A stretch of DNA of 64,000 bases, taken from the NCBI RefSeq assembly GCF_014839805.1, contig NC_051138.1, positions 10,538,983 to 10,602,982 of the forward strand. Reading direction: 5' to 3'. Each line of letters opens with the position of its first letter. Positions within the stretch are counted from its first letter, which is position 1. The translations under genes were made by a program, and so were the position numbers. The notes below the pieces were generated by a model. That model saw only the letters and a program-made list of their open reading frames with translations, ran no database searches and was not told the DNA's origin. Shown in pieces: positions 24,601-36,245 of this stretch. The stretch comes from Manduca sexta (Eukaryota > Arthropoda > Insecta > Lepidoptera > Sphingidae).

Positions 24601-25449
24601 TTGCCAGTCGATGAATCCTAATAGGACATTATTTTAAAAAAAAATTGTTATTAATGTTAACTTTTTTGTTTAAAAAAATATTAGAAATCTTATTGTATAT
24701 ACCTATTCATAGTATTTAATATTAAGATTTAATTTTTTTCTCTTATATTATTTTGTACGCAAAATTTTAATAGTCTTTTTTAAGTGAGAAATGTAAAATC
24801 TTTTTTAAATTAATTTGTTCATGTATACAACTGCAGATAACAAAGAAATAATTTCTTCTATGTTGAAATTTCAAGTTTTAATTATTCGAATTAAGAATAA
24901 GTTTATTTAATGTAATTGTATTATATAATCAATTCGAATGTTATTTTCCAGTGTCAGGCAACAATAGCGCCGCTCTATCAAAGAGAAACAAGCTCAGTGC
25001 ATTACGTGGCGTTGCCTTTCATGGAAACTCCGTCTCCTGTTGCCGCGGATGATGTAGGTAAGACAGTAAACTAAAGGAGTACATATCAAACAACACGTTT
25101 ACAATCATTCTACGTTAAAGGTTGCGCTGCAACCAAATATATTTTTGTTATTACTTTTTATGTATTACATTTCAAAAACAAACTACGATATTTTGTTAGT
25201 TCGTTTATTATTCCATTTTTTTAGAATTTTAATATTAAGTGGGCATCAGTGGTTCCATTACTTGACTACTTAGACTTGCAAAATATAATATAAAGTGATC
25301 CAATAATTCCTGATTTCACTATCAATGATTTCACTTATTTCCTTTAATTTTTCATAGCACTATTTTTGTCTACAGATAACGCGTTGCAGTTAAAAATTTC
25401 ATTGTCAACGATTCTGATGCCAGTATTACTACTAATATTTATAATATAA
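18695..25449 (+). CDS. beat: Beaten path (Beat) family immunoglobulin protein
   Basis: Six exons join in phase: 18695-18737, 19692-19900, 23946-24081, 24243-24508, 24952-25057, 25376-25449; 277 aa. Residues 1-14 start a signal peptide (MFPALLVLLLLC). Ig domain 1 has Cys41, Trp55 (LYSVKWYKD), and D101-G104-Y106-C108 (DSAGMYSCEVSGEAP), the Beat hallmark. A second domain has Cys155 (NCTSSASRPEAHLKWLING) and Cys219. Residues 261-277 are hydrophobic (ISLSTILMPVLLLIFII), suggesting a GPI signal. NLT, NCT and NFT are possible glycosylation sites. Beat proteins are secreted or membrane-linked neuronal adhesion factors that bind Side receptors. Exon 3 could instead begin at 23898, but the acceptor at 23944-23945 has the better pyrimidine tract and gives the usual VYVD-ESRSS junction. 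The exact paralog (I-VII) is not resolved. Confidence 0.88.
20400..20830. other. GC-rich intronic patch with two short perfect hairpins
   Basis: Within Beat intron 2. CGGTGCGG (20409-20416) pairs with CCGCACCG (20424-20431) over a 7-nt loop. GGCGGATT (20800-20807) pairs with AATCCGCC (20818-20825) over a 10-nt loop. Base composition is unlike the surrounding AT-rich intron, which suggests inserted DNA. No function assigned. Confidence 0.4.
21260..23260 (+). mobile_element. RTE-clade LINE, decayed, in Beat intron 2
   Basis: A degraded RTE (BovB-like) element. Endonuclease part: VVGGDLNGHIGERG and FDLAVVNSFFTKK (21392-21574). RT part: INKALRKISNKKAVGPDGIP (about 22300), the RT fingers sequence, then LAWRLSTTVQIYKGKGD. 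After a deletion of the central palm (the YADD region is absent between 22610 and 22640) comes the thumb: YKYLGNMMHRKN, LVYKTIIKPVLMYGSETWAV. The end (KRPRGRPKTTW-like, about 23090-23130) is followed by a decayed tail. Many stops and frameshifts; inert. Same sense as the host gene. Confidence 0.85.
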
Positions 25450-26605
25450 TATTTAAAAAGTTATACAAAATGGCCGCTAGTTTAGTTGGAAATCATCGGC
25501 TGTTTGGTATTTTTTTACGGTTCATGTTTCTGTTACGTCTAGACTAAAAATCAGTGTGGAAGGCTTTAGGCACGCATGAATAATGCTTTGCACCTACTCG
25601 GAATTTTATGGTACGGTTCACGTATCGTTTTAAGAATTATGATGTAAAATGAATTCCGTATTAAAAAGGATAATTCTAGGTTTAAAAATCTTTCAAAGAC
25701 GTCTCAATTAATACTGTGGATCATCTCTGTTACATGTTTTTGTCATTTAACGTGATGTTTTTATAACAAAGTAAATGCAGTATTGTAAAATCTTTCATGT
25801 ATACAATGTTGATAGTGATACTCTTACTAGTCTATTAACAATGCAGCGATATACTCTCTAGGAAGCCTGTATTTACGTATTGTATCAATAAAAAAGCCAA
25901 AGGCTTGTTTGTTTGGCTTTCTGGTGTATATTGGTGAAGTAGTATATAGCAAGGATTTTTAAAGTGAGAAATCAGTTGTCAATAGGTGCCATGATTTTTC
26001 ACGATCTTGTTTGTTACATTATGCATTTAAATATGTTATGACTAAATTTCTAGGTAAATTCAATGCATTTATACCCGTACTTGTAAGTCTATTAAGTAAT
26101 TTTGTGATGAACCAAATTAATATATCGTTTGTATTGACGACACCGGTCTACTATATTGCTCGGCTTTGCCTACCAGTCTTTTTATCCACTAAGGATTATG
26201 CACATGGTCAAAGTATTATTATTCGTAATGTGAACTATTTTATAGATAAATTAATATTTTTAAACTGGACTTATTTTACTAATTCCACATGGTCTATTGT
26301 CTACTTCTAGATATTATTTAACAGCTTATATTAGTATTAATAAAGTTTAGGTCTAAATAAAGCATCGATCAATTACGTAACAACAGAACGAATATTAGAA
26401 AGAAGCATGTGATTAATATTATTATTATAATGTATAGCTTTTGGTACTATGTTTGTGACATATTATTGTAAGAATGTGTGAGATATAGTTGTGATAATAA
26501 AAATAAAAATGTACGTATTTACAAAGTTTAATATGAATACAAAATTACACTATTTTATCCATAGTCATATATTGTGTCAGTTATCGGAACGATTCTCTAT
26601 TTAAT
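25450..26605. other. 3' intergenic region between convergent Beat and resilin
   Basis: AT-rich. Expected to hold the 3' UTRs of both genes. A second AATAAA lies at about 26340. An ATTAAA variant for resilin lies at 26527-26532 on the - strand. The 99-codon + strand frame at 26011-26310 shows no domain and is treated as chance. Confidence 0.45.
25887..25892 (+). terminator. candidate polyadenylation signal for Beat
   Basis: AATAAA about 440 nt after the stop codon; the first canonical signal I see downstream. Confidence 0.4.
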
Positions 26606-29600
26606 TTAGTATCCTGAACCTCTGGGGCCGCTGGGACCACCACTGGGATAGCCCTCGCCATTTCCGGTACCCCCTCGACCGTTGCCTTGGAAACCCCTTT
26701 GACTTTGTGAACCTCCTGGGTAACTTCTACCTCCTTGCGGCCCCCCTCTAGGGTACCCTTGACTGCCACCATTTCGTGAATTATTAGATTCCGGGTAACC
26801 TTTTCCTGACGCATTGCCACTTCCCTGGCTCCCTGCTCGGTCGCTGGAATATCCCATGTCCCCGTTGTCCGCTTGAGAAAAGGAAGATGCTTCTTGGTAC
26901 CGGCTTGGAGTTCCTGACCGTCCTTGACCTGGTCCAGAAAAGCCGTGATCGCCGTCACCTCCTGGTCCACCTTGGAAGTACCCTTGACCACCACCTTGGC
27001 CACTACCAAAACCTGGAAGTATGTGTTATTGAATAGAGCTGTATAATGATACTGGTTAATGACGATCACTTTGATGAAATGATATTTATTATACATCATA
27101 GGCATATTATTTTATTAATTGTTCTAGCGACTACAAGTACTCACATCGTGCCTTATAAGATTTATTATTAGTTATACGAGTATGTATATTTAAACTTTGC
27201 TTAATAGTTCCTGAAGGTTTATCATAATAACGTGAGTGATATTTCGTTTATATACCTAAAGATATATTATTGATAATTATAAAATAAGATATTGATACCT
27301 GAACCGAAAGCCGATCCACCACCGTTTCCACCGCCTGAAATTAAATTAAGGTAATTATTACAAGTTTTTCAATTACAAGTAAATTTAGCTCGTAGATCGG
27401 AATTAGTTGAGTAGAGTAAGTAATAAGTCGGGTTCAAATATCGGGCCGGTCGTAAAACAATAAGCCAAAACTTTAGAGGAATAAATTCATGTTCTGGCCC
27501 TATGTAGATAAAGTAAAAGCAGGGAAATGATTTTGGGTAATAAAATGGGCCAGCATCCACTACTTCAAGGCACAATTCAGAGAAAATGAAAGGTAATCAC
27601 ATTTTCTTTCATTTAAAGATCGGCTATTTAATTAAAATACAGGAGATAACATTCTATTGTCATTAGATTTATACTTTTTTATACGGGCATGGACATATGA
27701 CTTCCCTGCAACTGATGACAAGTGCATTGGCGTTGAGGTAGAAGATTGAATGACAAGAAATTAACCCTTGTCAATCTATATAATCATATAAGCCAATTAG
27801 AAGACTAACACACCCGGACCCTGCGACGCGATAGACTGACGTAGGTCATTGTGGCGGATCTTACTTTTACTGGGAACACTGCCTCAGTAGCGTAGTTGAG
27901 TTGCGATAAGACTGCCAGACTTTGTCGGTTTCACCCATGGGGTAATGATAGAGGTTTTGTACTTGATACGATTTTTGAGTCTGATTCTAAGATAAAAGGC
28001 ATGTGTGTGAAGAGCTACACTACAAAACATTGTAGACCAAACCAAGTGAACGAACCCTCGTATCGTATCTGAGGCTTGTATCCATCCAAGCCGGCCTCGT
28101 ACTCGACCACCTGCTTCCTGCCATCTGGCAGTACTACGTTATACTCCCCTGTGGCCAGGTCGCCATCGCGCTGTTCTGAATGACCAAATTTAGTACCTGT
28201 CTGCGAGTCGTCCACGTCATAACTAAACTCGTATTTAGCTGGCCCCTGAAACATTAATAATATCCATTAAATATTTTATATAATTTGAATGCTAGGAAAA
28301 TCTAGTAACCTCTGTCAACAACCTAAAATATTATTTTTGTCTCGTACTTAAAACTTGGAAAACCACAACTTGCTGAATGGTCATAATAATGCTTACTAAT
28401 ATTAATTGTTATTGAATTAAGATATTTGTAATCTCATATTCTTACATCAGAATCTTCTCCTTCATAGCCTGATCCCCCTTGTCCACCGCCGTTGTCTCTT
28501 CCATTACCTCCATTGCCAAAACGAGGTGCTCCATAAGTTGCTGATGGGGATCCAAAGCTGCCGCCGTTAGACCCACTCTGTCCATTCCCTTGGGTATAAG
28601 CATTCAGGCCTTGATCCCCATTATCGCCAGATCCTCCTGAGTGAAACCCATTAGCTGGTGGGCCGTAGGAGGTCTCAGGTCTCTGTCCAAAACCCTGACC
28701 ACGAGATCTGAGGCCGCCTATAAATAAAAATAAGTATTTGTGCAAGAACTATGCCCAATTGGAATTATCTCGGTATCATCATTGTATTGGGTATAACTGT
28801 CTTGCTGAGGTCCCAAGTCGGATCCCCCAGTTTAGTTACGCCTCTATCTACTCCTTTCGGGATGAAGGGCGTAGATGTGGATAATTCACATAAAAAATTC
28901 AGTACAATGAGATATTAAAGGCTGAGTAAAATTCCATTATCTGTTATAGCAAATAGTAAACAGCTCCAAATGCAATACGACATAAATACATAAAAAAAAT
29001 TACATTCAATATTGAGTTGCAAAAAATAAAACTCAGGACAACATGAGTATTTTAGCATACATAATATAGCTACATCACTACTAAGTAATTTGTAGTCGAA
29101 TAACTTTATTCATATACAAAGGATATATTCATACATTGTTGTAGGTTTTAAATTCCCTTTCGATTCCAACAAACATAAAAATTATTTAATAATGTTAATT
29201 TTAAAAATATAAAAGTCCTTCGATACCTTGGCTAGGGCTTCCATATTGCGAATCTGGTGCCCCAGATTGACCCCCAAAACCTCGCTGTCCAGATTTCTGA
29301 TCAAAACCCTGTGAGGAAGGCGCTCCATATTGAGTATCTATATTCCCTGACCGACCTCCTGGAGGTAAGTAGCTGGTTTGAGGGTCTTGTTGCCGTCCGG
29401 ATTGGTTTCCTCCGGGCCCACCATTACCGCCTCCATTCCTGCCCGGAGACCCGTATTGTGACGACGGTCTGCCATTGCTATTTCTTGAAGGAGGTAGGTA
29501 GCTGTTCACAGGCGGTTCACATGTAATAAGTGACCACGTCAATATGTTCAGGCAAAGTATAAACTGAAAATATAATATTAATTGGTGCTAAATATTGTCA

Positions 29601-29648
29601 AAGTTTAAAAGTACACACATGTGAAATATAATAACTTACAAAAATCAT
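26606..29648 (-). CDS. resilin: pro-resilin, elastic cuticular protein (CPR family)
   Basis: Six coding exons on the - strand join in phase: 29648-29640 (ATG ATT TTT), 29563-29227, 28717-28446, 28245-28056, 27334-27299, 27012-26606; 416 aa. The signal peptide MIFFILCLNILTWSLITC is split by the first intron, as usual for cuticle genes. Then come EPPVNSYLPP and repeats such as RPSSQYGSPG, TSYLPPGG, TQYGAPSS and ATYGAPRFGNGG (residues about 18-200). The R&R chitin-binding domain is residues 207-270 (GPAKYEFSYDVDDSQTG ... GHSEQRDGDLATGEYNV ... YKPQIRYEG), closest in my memory to Drosophila pro-resilin. The C-terminal 140 residues are Gly/Ser/Gln-rich. The protein is secreted to cuticle and cross-linked through dityrosine. 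The donor after exon 4 (GTTCGT at 28055) is weak, but the phases require it. Confidence 0.92.
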
Positions 29649-29748
29649 TGTCGCTGATGTTTCATCAAAAATAACGTAAACCTTAGTGCGGGAAGACGTG
29701 TTACTTGAAGGTAACACTTTTGAATACGTTGGATCTGGCTGGCCCGTG

Positions 29749-29756
29749 TTTATATA
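29749..29756 (-). promoter_or_regulatory. TATA box of the resilin gene
   Basis: TATATAAA on the - strand, about 100 bp upstream of the resilin ATG. This predicts transcription starting near 29725 and a 5' UTR of roughly 75 nt. Insect cuticle genes commonly use TATA promoters. Confidence 0.6.
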
Positions 29757-29962
29757 CAAAGGATTGAGACGGTGAGCGTGATATCAATAGTAAGGGGACA
29801 CCTATCGTGCCTCTGTGTACATCTGCCGAGTGCCGACACCGCCCCGCGTCCGTTTTACGAGCCAGTTTTTGTAAACTGTAATCACAGTCACATGACTTAT
29901 TTACGATACTTTTTATGACGCTTTTTTATGAAATATTCAAAGTCTTTTGTTTTATTTATTTA

Positions 29963-30300
29963 CTAGTTTTGCTCGCGGCTTCGCCCGCGTGAAGGAGTTT
30001 TTCAAAATAGAAAGAATCCTATTACCTTCCCAGAGTCTTCAACTATCTCCATACCAAAATTTATAAATATCCGTTCAGTATATATTGAGAAAATCGATCA
30101 CATACAGACCGACAGAAAAGGGGACTTTGTTTTATTTTATATATGCTTCGCCCGCGTGGATTTCGGACTTCAAAAATGGAGCCGGTCGCGAACGTTCGAG
30201 AATGTTCGTTTTACGAAGCTACTCGCTAGGTGATTCGCTAGCCTCTAGGTGCCAAGCAAGCCGCCTGCCTGTGCTTTCGCGACCTTATATATATACAGAA
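29963..30300 (-). mobile_element. Helitron-like 3' end fragment(s)
   Basis: On the - strand the sequence ends GGGCGAAGCCGCGAGCAAAA then CTAG (29963-29966) before a T: a GC-rich hairpin plus CTAG terminus. The same GCTTCGCCCGCGTG block recurs near 30147, suggesting two overlapping relics. The body includes TCCATACCAAAATTTATAAA, typical of lepidopteran Helitrons. No proteins. Confidence 0.6.
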
Positions 30301-30427
30301 ATAATCTTTATAGCATGATTCAGTATTCACGTATGATGGCTTATTATTAGCGTATCTCATGTATAACTTTGGTGTTTCTATATCGATTTCTATGATTATT
30401 TTTTATGGAAAATTTAATAATGTTAAC

Positions 30428-30970
30428 TTTTTTAATTAGGGATGACTGAGATTGTTATAAACGTAAGAGTAGACAAATATAATGAGAAAGCTTCGAACTG
30501 CTAAGCTATCGGGAGTTACACGTGTTATTGTGAGTCAACCATAAAAGATAGACATATGCTGTCGTGAGATATTTTTTACATAATTTTAAGGAGAACATTT
30601 CCGGCATACATGATTTCTGTGTAGCTTTAACCATTAAGGTTGCACACGCGACGGAAGCTTAAAAAATGGAGTAACTTCTCCCGTTTTCCCAAGATTTCCC
30701 TTCACTGCTCTGCTCCTATTAATTGTAGCGTGATGAAAAGTATACTATAACCAGCACAGGAGTATGACAAATAATTGTACCAAGTTTCGTTAAAATCCGT
30801 CGAGTAGTTTTTGTTTCTATAACGGTTATACAGACAGACAGACAAAAATTTTACCAATTGCATTTTTGGCATCAGTATCGATCCCTAATCACCCCCTGAT
30901 AGTTATTTTGGAAATATATTTCATGTACAGAATTGACCTATCTACAGATTTATTATAAGTATAGATAGAT
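30428..30970 (-). mobile_element. Helitron-like repeat, inverted sister of 47977-48530
   Basis: Read on the - strand: ATACTTATAATAAATCTGTA at the 5' side, GGGGGTGATTAGGGATCGAT, a short GTCT tract, ACTACTCGACGGATTTTAAC, AATAGGAGCAGAGCAGTGAA, CATGTATG then GAAATGTTCTCC, and CGTTTATAACAAT at the other side. Near-identical over about 530 bp to 47977-48530, which is on the + strand. Confidence 0.75.
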
Positions 30971-32109
30971 ATAGATGTGTAGTTAATTTTAAGTTATCAA
31001 ATGCGTCAAATCACGTGACATCACTTTTTATCGAGAGTATTTACAATCGGTATGTAAGTAAAACGTTTTAATATTTTCATCGAAATATTCTGAATTTGGT
31101 CAACTTCTCTTCATTTTCAAAGTATTTGTTTTACATTTTTATATTTATTTTAAAAATATAAATTCATAAAAAATATTTAAAACCATGAATCACCCTTCGA
31201 TGACTAGTGTCTCAAGCCACCGGTGGTTACCGTATCAAAATGAATAATCTCCTTAGAATGCGTGCTGTGTCCACTTCTCACATCTTATTATAAGTTTCAA
31301 CGATTTATTGCATACAGGTCAACAATAAATGAGGTAAAACTAAAACGAGCACTTTTGACTCAAAGTTATTTTTTCAGTGCTTTTATAGTAAGAACTGGCG
31401 TTTAATTAAATGTAAACGTAGGAGTACGATAAAACAAAGCCTTTTTCTACCTGACCTGACGTCGCCGAAAACAAGGTTATCCTTATACCTACATACTTAC
31501 TATCTCTGCGTCCTTCTGGAGGTACGCTTGTAATTGAAATCAATAAATATTTGAGTAGGTACCTGAAATACACTATCTTTTGTCGATAACGAAGTGTGTT
31601 TCCAATTTTCCTTTTTTAGCAGGAAGTAGATCGACTAGAAGATATGGCCACCCGTCGATAAGTCATCACTAAAGTTTATGAACATTCAAATTACCATTGT
31701 AAAAACGAGGACCTTCAAACAATCTTTTTGACTGGCTAACGTTATCAGCCAAACTACGAGTACACTTCATTTTGCGGTTAGATAGTACAAATTGATACAA
31801 CCCGGGATCACGGCTTTAGACGAAATTGTCGCGAATATGTCTATATTAAAATAAACTATTATGACAAACTCTTGTAACTAAATAAAAGTTGGGAAGAAGT
31901 AATGTTTTACAATACAATATGTTAAGAAATAAATTTAAAAACCGTATGTATGTACTTTTATTACAAAAAAGCAAATTTACCTTAAACTTATTATTGGCGG
32001 TTGGTGCAATAACAGTTTTTAGGGTTCGAAAAACCAAAGTTAATTTAGTCCTTTTACCTAGCTTGTCTTTTAGTCAGAGCTATAATTGTTAGATGCTTTC
32101 ATCAATATG
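30971..32109. other. gene-free interval
   Basis: No gene, RNA or clear repeat boundary recognised. Confidence 0.5.
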
Positions 32110-32174
32110 AGGGGTCCATAATAATTCCATAGATAGATACAATTATCTATCTATGAAATTTGTATGGAACCCTC
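32110..32174. repeat. short inverted repeat (miniature element or hairpin)
   Basis: CATAGATAGATA (about 32129-32140) faces TATCTATCTATG over a 4-nt loop (CAAT). The pairing extends imperfectly outward to GGGTCCAT/ATGGAACCC, giving arms of roughly 29 nt. Could be a tiny MITE or a foldback RNA hairpin; no target duplication defined. Confidence 0.45.
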
Positions 32175-33639
32175 CATGCATCGATCTAACTTGCACTTCT
32201 CCGAAGTAACAGAAACTAAAACACTTAAACGCAGAATGCGATTAGATGTAACTACAAGTTAAATGCCACCCGCATATATTATCTTCTATCTATAATCAAA
32301 CACACTCTATTCATTAAACAAAGACATAAATTACAAAATCATAGAAAGGCAAGAACTGTTTTAGTGCAACGTCCTTGTTTTAAATTTATTGCCAAACACA
32401 AACACGACTCCAAAAACGTGTCAGCATACATCAATTTCTATAAATCAGTTCGTTTGCAAATCGTATTGAAAATACGTGATGACGTCCGTACGTTCGTGTC
32501 GTCTTCTTGTTAGTGGAGTCGTGCGCATGCGGCGATGGCGCAAGGGGCTTCGAGCCCTTACGCTTGAGAACCGTCATCATTTACAATGTTGCGTGGGACT
32601 GTAATTAGGTGTTGAGGGCTAATGCTCTACACACGTTTAGCTTAACTGTGCTTACCGCTCACGCTCTATCTAATCTTACTGTACCTACGAATCGTAAAGA
32701 TATAATATAATAAAAAATAGTCCCAGAAGACTCTACTTAGACACCAAAAACGATTTCAAGCGTTTATTTATGGTAAAATTACAACTACATTGATAACATT
32801 TTTCTGTGCTTGAGCTCCAAAAACCAGATAACAAAATAAATAAATTTGTCTGCATGCCTTCATTTCGTCTAACCTTACCAATAGCTGTCAATAAAGATCT
32901 ACTTAAAATATATACACAGAACAGTAACTTAATCTGTATAATCAGTTAAGAAATAGAATAAACCGATTAATTGTTAGTTTTATCTGGAATCTTCCATTAT
33001 CCCATTTTTCAATCTAGCTCCGGCCCTGATGTTGCCTTTAATGATTTCAATCCGGGTGCTAAGACAAAGTAAACTGAGACATTATTGAGAGATCTCCGCT
33101 AAGGCTTTTAGTGTTACCGGTAATTCCAGCAGATCGGCGCCATTTTGATTTAAAAGTTTTTCTGTAGGGTTAATTTGATATATTTTTTTTATTAAATTAT
33201 CTTACATCACTAGTGCCGTTACTTGTAACATCAATGTTGTAGCATCACAAGTTAATACTATTTTGTTGAATAATTTTATACAAACAAGGTAATATTATTC
33301 TTTTAATATTCTACAAACTAAATTATCATATTTTGACACAGTACTTACATTGATTTTTATAATGACACATTTACATATGATTTTGTTTACTTCCATCATG
33401 AACTAAAAAAACAAATTTGTCCTCATCATCATCATCACTGATAAAAACACTCATAAGCCTCAAAGCATATTCGACAACTTGTCGACATAGTGGCTAATGA
33501 TGAAGCAAAAGGTTTAACAACGATAACAAAGTAATTTATCTCTTTACAATTGCACAGGATCTACTTACGAAAGACAATACTAAAGCTGTTATGTTAATTC
33601 CTATAGTAAAAACTTTTTAATTACTATATCATTATAATA
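32175..33639. other. gene-free interval
   Basis: Nothing coding. There is a small (ATC)n run at about 33425-33437 and GTGCGCATGCGGCG (NRF-1-like) at about 32520 without an associated gene. Confidence 0.5.
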
Positions 33640-33910
33640 TGAGCCCCGTATTATATTTATACTACTGAGAAGGTTTAGGCCTTACTCCTCTAAGCCAACC
33701 TAGTGCGGGTTGGTAGACTTCCCATACCTTCGAAATTCTTATGGAGAATTCTTATGTACGTTACGATGTTTCCTTCACTGTTAAATCGAACGACATTTGA
33801 CAATCACTACACATGTAACAGCGAAAATGCGGAGTTGTGTGCCTTGGATTTAGAACTTGCGGCCTTTAGCTTGGCAGACCCTTCCGTTCCCAACTAGGCT
33901 ATCACCGCCA
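33640..33910 (-). mobile_element. tRNA-derived SINE copy
   Basis: Same family as 7822-8153, - strand. The head AGCCTAGTTGGGAACGGA gives the A-box region (about 33887-33900) and the body has ACTAGGTTGGCTTAGAGG-type blocks. The tail ends near TATAATACGGGGCTCATA. Internal deletions relative to the complete copy. Confidence 0.8.
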
Positions 33911-36019
33911 TATTAACCACAATGAAACAACTCCGATCTGGGCCATTGTTTGCAGACAGAACTTCCACTTTAATTTGGTTAGGGTTTATGCCAGATCATT
34001 TTAGTAAAATAAATTACCTTTCAATTATTCTTGCATTGAGATTGTTTTTGCGTGGTGGTTACTAGTTACCACTTACTATTAATTGACCTGCTTGATTCGT
34101 AGCCAATGTTTTGCTGTAAAAATGTAATGAAAGTAAAGTTCACCGATCTTATTTTTGCTAATTTATACTAATTTGTGTCGTCGGTGCTAATAAATTGGCG
34201 TTATCGATGTTTTCTAATTAAAGCCGTTTATAAATGAACATCACTTTTTTAAATGAGAACAATTTACGTGATATATATTTAAATATTTTCCCATCTTAAG
34301 TTTCCATCGTACATTTTTATTCCTGAAGCAATGTAAAATATATTTCAAACCAGCTGTTATATGCAAAAATAATGTTTAAACAACCCCAATATTTATACGT
34401 TAAAGTAGCGTACAATATTTGATCAATGCATATCAATGAAGCAGGGTTTACGATAAATATTGGAAGAACTTGAGGCTGCAATTTGCAAGCAGCATCCATC
34501 TGTCTTAGCTAGATATTCCTGTATAAAATAATGAGCAAATCTGCATTCCCGCGCGGAAAAGTAATTTTATAAAAATCCACTTGAATTTTTTTAGAGATCT
34601 CCATGTAAACAGTTAAAATAGATATATTAAATGCATGACGAATAAATAACTAGTATGTTGTTAATTAAAGTGTTTTTAATTGAATTATTTTCATTATAAC
34701 GATTATTGGGAGCCAATTTACATGTTAACTGCCTCATTGGCGTCCTTATTAAATAATAATCAGTATAAGAAGCAGATCCCTTCAGTACAGTGTTTCTGCC
34801 ATAACCTAAGTCGGACAACAGACCTCACAAGACAATGGCGCTGATACGACAAAACTTCGATATACAAGCATCGTGTGAATCTCGTCACTTGTTCACCCTT
34901 GTGGCAAACACCATAAAAGCCACAATTTAATGATATAATATCGTAAACAATTTTTGCCTAACATTCTAGCTTTAATCTTGCGAAAAGCTTCTCTTGTATT
35001 GACATCTCATCTAGAGACTGATTCTGACTCTTTATCTTTATATTCCTGTATTTACTAACCCCTATAGCAAAGCCCGTTCCTTTGGATAACATTTACATCC
35101 GTTTCAATATACTTAATTAAAGACAACTGGAGCTCCTTTACAAACGGTAGCATCCTAACCATTGGGCCTGGAAACCCGAGTTCAGCACAATAGTTTTGTG
35201 TCAACAGTCCAAAATGGATTAGCAACACAAATTGGGAGGAGGGCATCGGTCGCTCGACGATCCTTTGACATTTCTGTCAACAGACATGTACATTTATACA
35301 CTACATATTATATATGTATGTAGTACATACAGCCAATTGATCACGTTTGGCAACTACGTTTGCATCTTTAAATTCATTGTGTGTTGTTTTGAATAAGCTT
35401 CGTGTATCTAAATCGTGATAGAATGTAAAACATCAATTAAATAACGAATATTTACATTATTATGTACATATTTAATAGTTGATTTTTTTTTTAATAAAGC
35501 AAAATTGTTAATTTATACAATCAACTACAAAAGTAACGGAACAAATTCAAAATTTCAAATTGCCTGTAAACCCTTGTCAATAACAACAAACATTTTTTTT
35601 TACTTTCATCTTTTTTTTAGTAAAATGGTTTTAAAGACTTTTTATCATCAATAATACCCATAACATACCCAAGTATATTTAAAATTCCGTAGGTGCCTAC
35701 ATGTACTTTAGAATTCTGTAAGGTATGGTCCAATTTCTCCGTAATGTAGGAGACATTTGATACTATGTACAAAAATATGAGTGTATTAGGGTTACGCTTT
35801 AACTAAAGTACTGACATGGGTTCATGCGACCCACGTAAGGGACGCATACTTTATACAAAAATATATTCTTTTCAAGTGCTTGTTACATAAATATAAAAAA
35901 AACTGTTGTTTTAAATTAACTGGTGATAGGTTATAGAGCGTACATATGTAAATATATATAATATATATATTTATTTATTATTATTTACATTCAATAAGTT
36001 ATTTATAATAAATACTTTG
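33911..36019. other. gene-free interval
   Basis: AT-rich, with TA-rich simple sequence around 35950. No gene supported. Confidence 0.5.
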
Positions 36020-36245
36020 TGGTCGCTCGGATAGCGACCACAAGGTATCAAAACCCTCTATAGTAGCCCAGTCCCACGTGAGTGTGTTGTGTCCCGCGAT
36101 CAACCTGTGTATACCCGGTTCCAACGGACCGGCATAATTATCTCGACTGCTGCGGGTTAATCAAATCTCTTCAGTCAGAATTCTATTGGACTCCGCTCCA
36201 CTTACCACGTGTAATCTATTCACAGCCGCGCACGTAAAAAAAGTA
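36020..36245 (+). repeat. dispersed repeat family R1, copy
   Basis: GGATAGCGACCACAAGG, GTGTATACCCGGTTCC, GGACCGGCATAATTATC, TCGACTGCTGCGGG and TCTATTGGACTCCGCTCC in the R1 order seen at 16758. No coding frame. Confidence 0.7.

Noticed and set aside
26011..26310. 99-codon + strand frame after the Beat gene
   Set aside because: No domain, AT-driven composition, lies where the Beat 3' UTR is expected.
29257..29526. 89-codon + strand frame opposite resilin exon 2
   Set aside because: Mirror of the repetitive resilin coding sequence.
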